Source: Arthrobacter glacialis (GTDB taxonomy: Bacteria > Actinomycetota > Actinomycetes > Actinomycetales > Micrococcaceae). Taken from it: a stretch of 64,000 nucleotides of DNA. The DNA is taken from contig NZ_PPXC01000005.1 in assembly GCF_002909445.1 (NCBI RefSeq), forward strand, positions 124,001 to 188,000, in the 5' to 3' direction. Each line of letters starts with the position of its first letter. The stretch's first letter is position 1. Shown here in pieces: positions 8,723-17,062 of the stretch. The position numbers were made by a program, and so were the translations under genes. The notes beneath the pieces were generated by a model that made no database searches, was not told where the DNA came from, and was given only the letters and a program-made list of their open reading frames with translations.

Positions 8723-10083
8723 AGATGCCAGCAACCCTGTTCTCGTCCCTTTCGGCCAGCCCGACGACGCGCGCAGCAATGGCGCCGGCGGCAACAGCGT
8801 TGACGTTCGGCACGCGCCCGGGCACTGCTTTCGGTACGGCGTTGGGTGCGGCTTTGGGCGAGGCGGCGGCCAGCCCCGTCGACGGGCTGTCGACGGAAGA
8901 ACCCGAAGACCCCAGCGCCACCGCCGAGCCGGCGGAAGCCGCCGATGCCGCCCTGCCGGACCCTGCCGGCCCCCTTGCACAAGCCGGCCCGGAGCGCACA
9001 CCCCTGCTGGACGCCGCAATGACCCAATTCTGGGCGGCCGCCCAGATCCCCGCGACCCAACAGCAGCTCGAGGCGGCCCTCGTGGCCGCTCCCCAGTCGC
9101 CCGCGCCCGCGGCATCCGACGGGGTGTCCCTGACCGCTGCGGCCGACGGTTTGGTACTGGTTCCGGTAGCTGCGGCCGGCACCGGAACGCTAGCCGTCAA
9201 GCGCCCTGTCAGCGGTGCAGCGTCGGTTGCGGGTCCATCGCAAACCGAGCCGGGTGCGGCCGTGCCCCAAAGCGGTGGCACCCCCGCCGCAGCCGTTGGC
9301 GGACAACCTGGAAACGCGGACGCAGAGTCCGCGGCTGTTCCCGGTGGCGTCAGGGCGCCCGGTGCAACGCCCCAGCCTATGGCGGCAGTTGCACCAAAGT
9401 CGTCGGCGGACAGCCTGCCGGCAAGGTTCAACAGTGCCATTGCCGCACCACACCTTGAAGGCCGGTCCCCGGTGGCAACAACGGAGCCAGGTCGGCAGCT
9501 GGTTGACGGGGCAGTTGCGCCCGCGCCGTCCGCTCCGGCATCTTCTGCAACATCCGCAATAGTTCCCCCGGCGATCCCGCTGCCAGCCCAACCGCCAGTG
9601 CCGGCGTCCATGGCACCCGGCGGCACGCAGCAGCTTGTGCCAGCAGGCACTCCTCTATTGAGCGAACAACTGGCCCGCCCGCTGTTTGCCTTGGCCGCAG
9701 CACCCCTGGGTGAACACGTCATGACCATCAATGTGGTCCCCGATGCGCTGGGTCCAGTCACAGTGCGCGCACATCTGGCCGCCGACGGGATCCGCATCGA
9801 GATGATGAGCCCAAGCGACGCCGGGCGCGAAGGGCTGCGCAACATTCTGGCGGATCTCCGGCGCGACCTGGCCGCTGGCGGCATGACGGCCTCCCTGAGC
9901 ATGGGGTCAGGCAACGGCAATGGCAGTCCCGACCACGGCGCCGGCCAGCGGAGCCCCCAAGGGCCAGGGAACCCCTGGAGCGCCGTGGCGCGGCCCGGCG
10001 ATCAGGACCCGCCAGCGCAGCGCAGGCTGGCGCCGTCGGATATTCCATCCGCTGCAAACAATTCACTGGACATCACGGTTTAG
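8719..10083 (+). CDS. fliK: Flagellar hook-length control protein FliK
   Basis: The 454-aa secreted molecular ruler has a long low-complexity Ala/Pro/Gly/Thr N-terminal region (about 1-325) and a compact C-terminal FliK domain. That domain contains HVMTINVVPDALGPVTVRAH (about 334-353), followed by IRIEMMSPSDAGREGLRNIL and LADLRRDLAAGGM, which matches the switch domain acting on FlhB. It overlaps fliJ and ends 13 bases before flgD. The disordered ruler is typical; no frame break is seen. Confidence 0.88.
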   Translation: MKMPATLFSSLSASPTTRAAMAPAATALTFGTRPGTAFGTALGAALGEAAASPVDGLSTEEPEDPSATAEPAEAADAALPDPAGPLAQAGPERTPLLDAAMTQFWAAAQIPATQQQLEAALVAAPQSPAPAASDGVSLTAAADGLVLVPVAAAGTGTLAVKRPVSGAASVAGPSQTEPGAAVPQSGGTPAAAVGGQPGNADAESAAVPGGVRAPGATPQPMAAVAPKSSADSLPARFNSAIAAPHLEGRSPVATTEPGRQLVDGAVAPAPSAPASSATSAIVPPAIPLPAQPPVPASMAPGGTQQLVPAGTPLLSEQLARPLFALAAAPLGEHVMTINVVPDALGPVTVRAHLAADGIRIEMMSPSDAGREGLRNILADLRRDLAAGGMTASLSMGSGNGNGSPDHGAGQRSPQGPGNPWSAVARPGDQDPPAQRRLAPSDIPSAANNSLDITV

Positions 10084-10096
10084 AAAGGCACCCACC

Positions 10097-10612
10097 ATGA
10101 GCAAGGACTCCATCGCCGCGGTGAACTCCACCGCCGGTTCCCCGCCGCCGGCATCCGTCAACGGAATTAACGGCATCGCAGGCAATCGCGCGCCCAAGCA
10201 GGTCATGGACTCAGAAGTGTTCATGAATTTGCTGGTGGCCCAACTACGCCACCAGGACCCCTCTTCCCCCATGGACACCAACCAAATGATCAGCCAGACC
10301 ACCCAGCTGGCCACCATGGAGAAACTGACCAACATGGACTCGACAGCGACGGAGAACTTCGCGTTGCAAATGCGCACTTCCGCGGCTGCCCTCATTGGCC
10401 AGCAGGTTTCCTGGGAGGACGCCGACGGTACCAAGCACAGCGGCGTTGCCACCTCCGTTTCCTTTGCCGGCGGCGTCCCGCAAGTCACCGTGGGGGACAA
10501 GTCTGTTCCCCTGGATGTGATCTCCGGTGTCACCACAGTTCCTGCCGCCAATGATGCGCCCCCGGAAACCAAACCACCGCCCGAGCCCGGGCCGGACACC
10601 AGCGTCAACTAG
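10097..10612 (+). CDS. flgD: Flagellar hook assembly protein FlgD
   Basis: The 171-aa hook cap scaffold has a core motif (about residues 35-80) with MDSEVFMNLLVAQLRHQDPS and PMDTNQMISQTTQLATMEKL, which is diagnostic for FlgD. The C-terminal Tudor/FnIII-like part is short (VSWEDADGTKHSGVATSVSF onward). Start ATG 10097 follows AGAAAGG at a good distance. A longer in-frame ORF from 9920 runs inside fliK and is not FlgD-like. A Pro-rich tail ends the protein. Confidence 0.93.
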   Translation: MSKDSIAAVNSTAGSPPPASVNGINGIAGNRAPKQVMDSEVFMNLLVAQLRHQDPSSPMDTNQMISQTTQLATMEKLTNMDSTATENFALQMRTSAAALIGQQVSWEDADGTKHSGVATSVSFAGGVPQVTVGDKSVPLDVISGVTTVPAANDAPPETKPPPEPGPDTSVN

Positions 10613-10647
10613 CCCCCACCCAACCAGCACAGAAAGGCATCATAAGC

Positions 10648-11820
10648 ATGCTTCGTTCCCTGTATTCAGGCATTTCCGGGCTTCGCGCCCACCAGACCAT
10701 GCTTGACGTCACCGGCAACAACATTGCCAACGTCAACACGGCCGGGTTCAAGTCCTCCACAGTCCAGTTTCAGGACACGCTTTCACAGGTGGCCCGCGCC
10801 GGTGCGGCAGCCCAGGCCGGTGCAGGCGGAACCAACCCCGCCCAAGTGGGTTTGGGTGTTCAGGTGGCAGGTGTTTCCACGAACTTCTCTCAGGGCTCGG
10901 CCCAAGCCACCGGCAGGTCTTCGGACATGATGATCTCCGGTGACGGCTTCTTCATCACCTCCAAGGGCGGGGAGCAGCTGTACGCTCGGGCCGGGGCATT
11001 CGACTTTGATTCCCAAGGCCGCCTGGTATCACCCGACGGTGCCCTGCTGCAGGGCTGGTCGGCCGTCAACGGGCAGGTCAACGCCGGTGCCGGGTTGAAC
11101 AACATTGTCATCTCCAAGGCGATGGTTGCCCCTGCCGAAGCCACCACCGGCGCAACCATGGGCGGCAACCTTCCCGAGGACGCAGCGCTCAACACCGAAC
11201 TGACCCGTGACATGAAGGTCTTCGACGCCAACGGCACGCCCCGCAACGTGACGCTGACCTTCACCCGCACGGGAACCGGCTGGGATGTTACGGGAGCCGA
11301 CGCCAATGGTGCCGCGGGGGCAACAGCCTTGACGTTCGCCAACGGTGCCGCCGCCCCCGGCAGTGCCCTGACCGTTGGCGGCATTTCTGTGGACTTGTCC
11401 GGGGTCACCGGCTTTGCGGGATTGTCCACCGTGGCCGTCACGGAGGCAAACGGCAACGCGGCCGGCACCTTGGATTCCTTCAGTATGGGCGCCGATGGCA
11501 CTCTGACAGGAACCTTCAGCAACGGCGAAAACGTGGTGATCGGGCGCATTGCCCTAGCCAACTTCACCAATGCCGGTGGCCTGGAAAAGGCAGGATCATC
11601 CAGCTACCGGGAAACGGCCTCCTCGGGCGCAGCCACCGTTGGCGCGGCAGGCACCAACGGTTTGGGTGCCCTGACCAGCGGGTATGTGGAGATGTCAAAT
11701 GTGGATCTGTCCCAGGAGTTCACCAATTTGATTGTGGCTCAGCGAGGATTCCAGTCCAACGCCCGAATCATCACCACCTCCGATGAAGTGCTGCAGGAAT
11801 TGACCCAGCTCAAACGCTAA
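10648..11820 (+). CDS. flgE: Flagellar hook protein FlgE
   Basis: The 390-aa hook subunit has the N-terminal signature LRSLYSGISGLRAHQTMLD and GNNIANVNTAGFKSS (about 2-38), and a C-terminal helix VDLSQEFTNLIVAQRGFQSN (about 354-373) then ARIITTSDEVLQELTQLKR. It is preceded by AGAAAGG. A Thr/Gly/Ala-rich D1-D2 middle is normal. It is the only full-length FlgE/F/G-family protein here, so distal rod proteins are either encoded elsewhere or absent. Confidence 0.94.
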   Translation: MLRSLYSGISGLRAHQTMLDVTGNNIANVNTAGFKSSTVQFQDTLSQVARAGAAAQAGAGGTNPAQVGLGVQVAGVSTNFSQGSAQATGRSSDMMISGDGFFITSKGGEQLYARAGAFDFDSQGRLVSPDGALLQGWSAVNGQVNAGAGLNNIVISKAMVAPAEATTGATMGGNLPEDAALNTELTRDMKVFDANGTPRNVTLTFTRTGTGWDVTGADANGAAGATALTFANGAAAPGSALTVGGISVDLSGVTGFAGLSTVAVTEANGNAAGTLDSFSMGADGTLTGTFSNGENVVIGRIALANFTNAGGLEKAGSSSYRETASSGAATVGAAGTNGLGALTSGYVEMSNVDLSQEFTNLIVAQRGFQSNARIITTSDEVLQELTQLKR

Positions 11821-11844
11821 TAGCGGCACGGGGTCAACACCAAA

Positions 11845-11878
11845 GCTGTCCCGCAGCTAACCAATGCGGCGGGACAGC
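11845..11878 (+). terminator. Hairpin after flgE
   Basis: Perfect 10-bp inverted repeat (11845-11854 and 11869-11878) with a 14-base loop, 24 bases after the flgE stop and before the swrD start. No U-tract follows, so partial termination or mRNA stabilisation is more likely than full termination. Confidence 0.45.
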
Positions 11879-11931
11879 CGACAGTACCAAAGGGGGGCGG
11901 CTGGCGTCTTCGCAACTCAAAGGATGAGCAT

Positions 11932-12201
11932 TTGATAGTTGTCACGCGTCTGGATGGCAGGCAATTTGCGTTGAATCCGGATCTTATTGAGCGCATCTTT
12001 GAATCACCCGACACGACTGTGGTCATGGCTGACGGGGCAAATTACATTGTCACTGAATCCATGTCAGACATTATTGAAAAGATTGCCCGGTTCCGGGCCC
12101 GCATCATCTCGATGGCCTACGACTACTCCGACGACGTTGAACAGCAGCACTCTCCGCCCAAGCTGAGCGTTATCCACCCTTCGGAAAACCCCTCCAGTTA
12201 A
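11932..12201 (+). CDS. swrD: FlbD/SwrD-family flagellar protein
   Basis: The 89-aa cytosolic protein of the FlbD family begins IVVTRLDGRQFALNPDLIER and continues IFESPDTTVVMADGANYIV, which matches the family throughout its first 65 residues. In Bacillus the homologue SwrD raises motor power for swarming, and the gene normally lies between flgE and motA or fliL, as here. Start TTG 11932 is chosen because AAAGGA (11919-11924) is well placed and the family starts M-I-x-V-T-R. The Ser/Pro-rich tail after residue 70 is an extension. It leads the motAB unit. Confidence 0.85.
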   Translation: MIVVTRLDGRQFALNPDLIERIFESPDTTVVMADGANYIVTESMSDIIEKIARFRARIISMAYDYSDDVEQQHSPPKLSVIHPSENPSS

Positions 12202-12214
12202 GGATAGTAAAGCG

Positions 12215-13018
12215 ATGGATCCCGCAACAATTGCAGGCCTGCTCATAGCCTTCGGTGCGCTGTTCGGTATGATCACCCTCGAAGGCGCTAGCGTTTCGAG
12301 CATCACGCTGCCAGCCCCCATGCTGCTTGTCCTGGTCGGAACGGTTGCCGTTGGTGTTGCCGGTTCAACGATGAAAGACGTTGTGCACGCCGTGAAGTCC
12401 CTGCCGCGGGCGTTTCTTGGAAAGCCCCCCAATCCGGGGGAGAGCATTGACGAGGTTGTGGCCCTGGCCGACAAGGCCCGCCGCGAGGGACTCTTGTCCC
12501 TTGAAGCGGCCGCCGCCGAAACAAAAGATCCGTTCCTGCGCAATGCCCTGCAAAACATTGCAGACGGCACTGACGGTGAGGATCTGCGCGAACTGCTCGA
12601 CGACGCCGTCGAGGCCAAAATCAAGAGCGACCACACAGCGTCGAAATTCTTCATGACCTTGGGCGGATACGCCCCCACCGTGGGGATCATCGGCACAGTT
12701 GTGTCCTTGACCCATGTACTGGAAAACCTCTCCCAGCCCGAGGAGCTCGGACACATGATTGCGGCCGCTTTTGTGGCCACGCTGTGGGGCTTGTTGTCCG
12801 CGAACTTCATCTGGCTGCCCATTGGCACGCGCCTGGGGCGCCTCTCCGAACTTGAGGTGGACCGCATGACGCTGGTCATGGAAGGTGTCCTGGCCGTGCA
12901 GGCTGGCTCCCAGCCCACACTGCTGCGTGAACGTTTGAGCGCCATGGTGCCCGCGTACCGCCAGCAACGCGACAAGAAGGCAGGCCGCACTGACGCGCAA
13001 GCCAAAAAAGCGGCATGA
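12215..13018 (+). CDS. motA: Flagellar motor stator protein MotA
   Basis: The 267-aa inner-membrane stator subunit has four transmembrane segments (about 5-24, 32-50, 155-175 and 185-205) and a large cytosolic loop (about 65-150) that contacts FliG. The conserved TM3 stretch GGYAPTVGIIGTVVSLTHVL (about 149-168) carries the Pro and Gly used in coupling ion flow to torque. The C-terminal tail is basic and Ala-rich. The stop overlaps the motB start. It could be proton- or sodium-driven; the sequence alone does not decide. Confidence 0.94.
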   Translation: MDPATIAGLLIAFGALFGMITLEGASVSSITLPAPMLLVLVGTVAVGVAGSTMKDVVHAVKSLPRAFLGKPPNPGESIDEVVALADKARREGLLSLEAAAAETKDPFLRNALQNIADGTDGEDLRELLDDAVEAKIKSDHTASKFFMTLGGYAPTVGIIGTVVSLTHVLENLSQPEELGHMIAAAFVATLWGLLSANFIWLPIGTRLGRLSELEVDRMTLVMEGVLAVQAGSQPTLLRERLSAMVPAYRQQRDKKAGRTDAQAKKAA

Positions 13019-13827
13019 GTCGGCGTGGGAAGTCCGGGCGCAAGCGTCGCGGAAAACCTGAGGAGAGCCACCCGGACGAGCGCTGGATGGCTTCCTATAT
13101 GGACATGGTCACGGTGCTGATGTGCATGTTCATCGTCTTGTATGCCATGTCCACCGTTGACGAGGACAAATACGTAAAACTTCGGGACTCCCTGGCCACG
13201 GGCTTTGGCCAGGTGTCCGTCGGAAAGGTCGACACCGCCTCCGGGATTGTGGTCCCGCCTGCGGATGTTGGCAAGGAGGGAACCTTGGCGAAGACTCCCC
13301 TGGACCTTGCCAAGACGGAGGTGGATAAGCTCAGTGCGCTGAAAGAGGCCATGAGTCTGCGGCTGGGGAACAAAGGGCTGTCCGAGAATGTCCAGTTTCA
13401 GATTGACCAGCGCGGCCTGAGCGTGAAACTTGTTGGATCGCAGTCGTTCTTCCAGCCGGACAGCCCCCAATTGTCAGCCAGGGCGGCGGACGTGCTTGAC
13501 ACAATTGCTCCCGTGTTGAAGGCCTCCGGGTTGGAGGTTTCCGTGGAAGGGCATGCAGCCAATGCCATCACCAACTATCCCTCCGTCTGGGAGCTGTCAG
13601 CCGAGCGGGCAGTGGGAGTGGTCAGGCACCTGGTCGAGAACCAAGGGCTTGCCGGGGACAGGATTGGGGCCATCGGCTACGGTTCCTCCCGCTCCGTCAA
13701 TGACAATTCCACCGAACCCCTGCGCGAACTGAACCGCCGTGTGGACATTGTGGTGCTCTCCAACCAGCCCGAGCAGGTACGGGCCCTGATTCCCGAGGTA
13801 TTAAAAGCCAGGGCGGCTTCTTCCTAA
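13015..13827 (+). CDS. motB: Flagellar motor stator protein MotB
   Basis: The 270-aa peptidoglycan-anchored stator subunit has a highly basic N-terminus (SRRGKSGRKRRGK), then a single transmembrane helix with the ion-binding Asp30 in SYMDMVTVLMCMFIVLYAMS (28-47). The C-terminal OmpA-like domain (about 135-260) holds VSVEGHAANAITNYPSVWEL and ELNRRVDIVVL, with GHAA in place of the usual GHTD. It overlaps motA by four bases and is followed closely by fliM. Confidence 0.94.
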   Translation: MSRRGKSGRKRRGKPEESHPDERWMASYMDMVTVLMCMFIVLYAMSTVDEDKYVKLRDSLATGFGQVSVGKVDTASGIVVPPADVGKEGTLAKTPLDLAKTEVDKLSALKEAMSLRLGNKGLSENVQFQIDQRGLSVKLVGSQSFFQPDSPQLSARAADVLDTIAPVLKASGLEVSVEGHAANAITNYPSVWELSAERAVGVVRHLVENQGLAGDRIGAIGYGSSRSVNDNSTEPLRELNRRVDIVVLSNQPEQVRALIPEVLKARAASS

Positions 13828-13851
13828 CGAACGCACCGCACCTGCCGATAG
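13825..13851 (+). promoter_or_regulatory. Candidate sigma-28-like promoter before fliM
   Basis: TAACGAAC at 13825 and GCCGATAG at 13844-13851 are exactly 19 bases apart (first base to first base), as in the sigma-28 consensus TAAAGTTT-N11-GCCGATAA. The -10 matches 7 of 8. Initiation would fall close to ATG 13860, implying a leaderless fliM transcript. Seen directly as a pattern; activity is inference. Confidence 0.45.
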
Positions 13852-14768
13852 TGACAGATATGCCCGCACTCTCACCTGTTTCACAGCTGCCCGCTTCCCG
13901 GGCCAACAAGGTGGTTGAGGCATACGATTTTCGGCGCCCCACAACATTGGCCCGCGAGCACAGCCGCGTCCTGGAGTTGGCCTTTGAAACGTTCGCCAGG
14001 CAGTGGGGGACGCAACTCACCACCAAAATCAGGGCCGGTTCCGCCGTCGTCACCGAGCAGGTGACAATGGCAACGTATGACGAGTACGCAGCCTCCCTGC
14101 CCGCATCGACGGCCATGGTGTTGTTTGCATTGGACGGCCAAGAGTCCCGCGGTGTCATCCAATTCCCGTCCGAGGCGGCGCTCTTCTGGGTCACACGCAT
14201 GCTCGGTGGGGCCTCCACGGCAACGATCCCCGATCGCAAGTTCACCCAAATTGAGCATGCCTTGGTGAAACGCCTCATGGAGGACGCGCTCGAGGACCTG
14301 CGGTACTCCTTCGGATCGCTGCTGGTGCAGGCGCCCGCCGTCCACGGCATTCACTTTAATTCCCAGTTCGCCCAGGCGGCCGCCACCAACACCTTGATGG
14401 TTGTTGCCGGGTTCACCGTCCGGGTGGGGGAGCACAGCTGGCGTGCCACCATTGCGCTCCCGGCCGAGGTTCTGGTGCAGCAGCTGGGCAACAGCAACCC
14501 GCTCAGTGATGCAGCTGCGGCGCCGGCCCAGCTCCGCGCCCAAATGGGGGAAGTACCGGTTGAGGTGGCCCTGGCCTTGGCCCCGGTGCCCGTCACCCCC
14601 CAAACCATCCTGAATTTGGCAGTGGGAGATGTCTTGACGCTTCCCCACCCCACCACCAGGCCGTTTGACCTGACAGTGGGGGGCAAGCCGATTGCCAGCG
14701 CCCTGGGCGTGACCCATGGGTCCCGCAAGGCTGGGCAAATTGTTACAACTGAGGAGACAAATTCATGA
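13851..14768 (+). CDS. fliM: Flagellar motor switch protein FliM
   Basis: The 305-aa C-ring protein links CheY-P to FliG. The CheC-like middle domain includes YDFRRPTTLAREHSRVLELA (about 25-44) and the C-terminal SpoA domain (about 225-295) includes VPVEVALALAPVPVTPQTIL and DVLTLPHPTTRPFDLTVGGK. The N-terminal CheY-binding peptide (LSQxEIDALL) is not recognisable; the first 20 residues differ. Start GTG 13851 has no clear RBS, and ATG 13860 is an equally good or leaderless start. It overlaps fliN by four bases. Confidence 0.9.
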   Translation: MTDMPALSPVSQLPASRANKVVEAYDFRRPTTLAREHSRVLELAFETFARQWGTQLTTKIRAGSAVVTEQVTMATYDEYAASLPASTAMVLFALDGQESRGVIQFPSEAALFWVTRMLGGASTATIPDRKFTQIEHALVKRLMEDALEDLRYSFGSLLVQAPAVHGIHFNSQFAQAAATNTLMVVAGFTVRVGEHSWRATIALPAEVLVQQLGNSNPLSDAAAAPAQLRAQMGEVPVEVALALAPVPVTPQTILNLAVGDVLTLPHPTTRPFDLTVGGKPIASALGVTHGSRKAGQIVTTEETNS

Positions 14769-15457
14769 GTACCACCTTGGCAACACAGGCCGCGGCCTCC
14801 GCTCTGGTCACGTTGCTGCCCTCCCCGTCGCCTCTGTCGGCAAGCCTGCAGCCCGCCGGTGCGGTGCCTGCCGGAACTATGGGTGTGGCAGTGGATTATG
14901 TGGGTCCGCAGTCGGCCGAGCTTGCCCTGGTGCTGTCATCCCGTGCCGCGGACTCCTTGCGTGTGGCCGGAGGTGCGGGCCCGTTCTCGCTGGCCGACGT
15001 CTTGCGCCCGGCCTTTGAGGCGGCCACTGCCGAACTTGGTTCGGGCGTTCTGGGCGAGGTCTCGGAGCATGATTCGGCAGCCCTCTTTGCGGACTCCGGT
15101 GCGGCCGTTTTCCAGGTGCTCGACGGCGGCGCAGGCCAAGACCCGTTTGCCTGGTTGGCCATCAAGATCCGCAATTCAGCCGGCAACGGCGGGGGCGAGT
15201 TGAGCGCCGCAAAACTGGGGCGCATCCATGACGTTGAAATGGCATTGTCGGTGGTCATTGGACGCACCCGCATGAGCGTGGCCAACGTCCTTGGACTCGA
15301 GCCGGGCAATGTTGTGGACCTGGACCGTTCGGCAGGTTCGCCCGCCGACGTGCTGCTCAATGGCCGCCTCATTGCCCATGGAGAAGTTGTTGTGGTGGAC
15401 CAGGACTATGCCGTGCGCATCACTAAGATCCTTGACACGGCAGAGACGGTTGGTTAG
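14765..15457 (+). CDS. fliN: Flagellar motor switch protein FliN, two-domain form
   Basis: The 230-aa protein has a C-terminal SpoA domain (about 150-225): IHDVEMALSVVIGRTRMSVA, NVLGLEPGNVVDLDRSAGSP, DVLLNGRLIAHGEVVVVDQD and YAVRITKIL, the FliN core that builds the lower C ring. Residues 40-140 add an Ala/Leu-rich domain (LALVLSSRAADSLRVAG and onward) absent from short FliN but reminiscent of the CheC-like part of FliY. CheC active-site Glu/Asn pairs are not evident, so phosphatase activity is doubtful. It overlaps fliM and abuts fliO. Confidence 0.88.
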   Translation: MSTTLATQAAASALVTLLPSPSPLSASLQPAGAVPAGTMGVAVDYVGPQSAELALVLSSRAADSLRVAGGAGPFSLADVLRPAFEAATAELGSGVLGEVSEHDSAALFADSGAAVFQVLDGGAGQDPFAWLAIKIRNSAGNGGGELSAAKLGRIHDVEMALSVVIGRTRMSVANVLGLEPGNVVDLDRSAGSPADVLLNGRLIAHGEVVVVDQDYAVRITKILDTAETVG

Positions 15458-15925
15458 GTGGACGCGTTCCTCCTGGTACTACGGGTGGGACTTGCCCTCA
15501 CAGTAGTCATGGTCCTCTTGTGGATGGCGCAAAAGCGTTTCTCCCGGGGCGGACGTCAAGGCGGGCAGGCAGTGGTTGAGGTGGTTGGCCGGCGCAATGT
15601 GGGCCAGAAAGCCTCGGTGGTTGTTATTGAATCTGCCGGGCAGCGCTTTCTGCTCGGCGTCACCGAACACGCCATCAACGTCCTGCACACCTCCGATGCT
15701 CCCATGCCCGACCCCGAAGCCGACCGTGTCGACCTAGACCTTGTGGGTGACCCCGCCTTTGAGGAAGTGCTCAAGGCCGCCGGTGAGCCCGCACTGCGCC
15801 GCGACGTTGCCGCACGCCGGCTGCGCCTATCGGCTCCGGAAGCTGGCCCCTTGCACGGGACAATCTTTGCCCGCAGTACGTGGACACAGGCGGGCGCCGC
15901 GGTAAGAAAAGGCTTGAATCTGTGA
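15458..15925 (+). CDS. fliO: Flagellar biosynthetic protein FliO
   Basis: The 155-aa single-pass membrane protein has an N-terminal helix LVLRVGLALTVVMVLLWMAQ (about 6-25) followed by a small cytosolic beta domain (VVEVVGRRNVGQKASVVVIE, then GQRFLLGVTEHAINVLH). This is the FliO pattern of a G-x-x-L-L-G-V-T strand. FliO helps assemble the FliP ring. GTG 15458 follows the fliN stop without a gap, and the TGA overlaps the fliP GTG. The tail is poorly conserved. Confidence 0.88.
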   Translation: MDAFLLVLRVGLALTVVMVLLWMAQKRFSRGGRQGGQAVVEVVGRRNVGQKASVVVIESAGQRFLLGVTEHAINVLHTSDAPMPDPEADRVDLDLVGDPAFEEVLKAAGEPALRRDVAARRLRLSAPEAGPLHGTIFARSTWTQAGAAVRKGLNL

Positions 15926-16782
15926 GCAGGGCGTTCGTGCACCCGCGCAGTTGGGTGCAGGCCGCCGTCGTGGGCGTCCTGCTGCTGGCCGTGCTGTACC
16001 TGCTCATCATGCTCAACGCTGCGCCTGCGCACGCCATCGCGGTGATGGCCCCCACCGACCCGCTGGAACCAACACCGCCCACAGATCCGAGCAGCCCGGG
16101 CACGGGTGCCGGCGGAGTGAACCTGAGCGTCAACGGCCTAGGTGGCACGCCGAGCTCCTCCATTGTCACTTTGCTCGCTGTCACCTTGCTGTCGGTGGCT
16201 CCGGCACTGTTGCTGATGATGACCTCGTTCACCAAGATCTTTGTGGTGCTGGCCATGACTCGCAACGCGATAGGCCTGCCCACCATACCGCCGAACCAAG
16301 TGCTGGCTGGTTTGGCCCTGTTCCTGTCCCTGTTCATCATGTCCCCCACCCTCATCGACATCAACTCCACCGCCGTCCAGCCATTTTTGAACGGCACTGT
16401 GGACGTCAACAAGGCGTTTGAGCTGGCCGGGGCGCCGCTGCGCGAGTTCATGCTGCCGCACACGCGTGAGGCGGACATTGCCCTGATGACCCGGGCCGCG
16501 AACAGGGAAAACCCGGAATCGCCCGACGCCGTGCCCATGCTGACGCTGATCCCCGCCTTTATGATTTCGGAGCTGCGCGCAGCCTTCATCATCGGCTTTG
16601 TCATCTTCATCCCCTTCCTGATCATTGACCTGGTGGTGTCCTCGGCACTGATGTCGATGGGCATGATGATGCTCCCGCCCGTCATGATCTCGCTACCGTT
16701 CAAGATCCTGTTGTTCATCCTGGTGGACGGTTGGGGACTCATCATTACCTCCCTCATTCAAAGTTATTCAGGTGGTCCGTGA
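15922..16782 (+). CDS. fliP: Flagellar export gate protein FliP
   Basis: The 286-aa export-gate protein has an N-terminal hydrophobic segment VVGVLLLAVLYLLIMLNAAP (about 16-35) ending near AHA, likely a cleaved signal. The FliP core has PALLLMMTSFTKIFVVLAMT, MLTLIPAFMISELRAAFIIG and LPPVMISLPFKILLFILVDG. GTG 15922 overlaps the fliO stop and has AAGAAAAGG upstream. An earlier in-frame GTG at 15880 lies within fliO and adds a basic, unrelated leader. FliP5, FliQ4 and FliR1 form the pore. Confidence 0.94.
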   Translation: MSRAFVHPRSWVQAAVVGVLLLAVLYLLIMLNAAPAHAIAVMAPTDPLEPTPPTDPSSPGTGAGGVNLSVNGLGGTPSSSIVTLLAVTLLSVAPALLLMMTSFTKIFVVLAMTRNAIGLPTIPPNQVLAGLALFLSLFIMSPTLIDINSTAVQPFLNGTVDVNKAFELAGAPLREFMLPHTREADIALMTRAANRENPESPDAVPMLTLIPAFMISELRAAFIIGFVIFIPFLIIDLVVSSALMSMGMMMLPPVMISLPFKILLFILVDGWGLIITSLIQSYSGGP

Positions 16783-17051
16783 ATTCCGCAGAAGTCTTGA
16801 ACATTGCCGTCCAGGCCCTCTGGGTGGCGGCAAAATTGTGTGCCCCGATCCTGCTTACAGCACTCGTGGTGGGCTTTGCCGTGTCCTTGCTGCAATCCAT
16901 CACCCAGATCCAGGAAGCAACCCTGTCCTTTGTGCCCAAAGCCGTGGCCGTGATGATAGCCCTTGTCATTTGCGGGCACTGGATGATCACCGAAATTGTC
17001 ACATTTACGCACCAGCTTTTTGACAAGATCCCCGCATTGCTGGCCGGGTAG
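16779..17051 (+). CDS. fliQ: Flagellar export gate protein FliQ
   Basis: The 90-aa protein has two transmembrane hairpins (about 15-38 and 52-75). CAPILLTALVVGFAVSLLQS and ITQIQEATLSFVPKAVAVM match the FliQ family signature (S-L-x-Q-x-x-T-Q-I-Q-E-x-T-L-x-F-V-P-K). GTG 16779 overlaps the fliP stop by four bases. A longer ORF from 16731 lies within fliP and was not used. Length is normal. Confidence 0.94.
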   Translation: MNSAEVLNIAVQALWVAAKLCAPILLTALVVGFAVSLLQSITQIQEATLSFVPKAVAVMIALVICGHWMITEIVTFTHQLFDKIPALLAG

Positions 17052-17062
17052 ACAGCCAAACA

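Noticed and set aside
9920-10096. Extended start of flgD
   Set aside because: The extra 59 codons lie inside fliK in another frame; the FlgD start at 10097 has a good RBS and matches the family.
12064-13470. 468-codon - strand ORF opposite motA and motB
   Set aside because: Antisense to intact stator genes with conserved functional residues; no domain or RBS.
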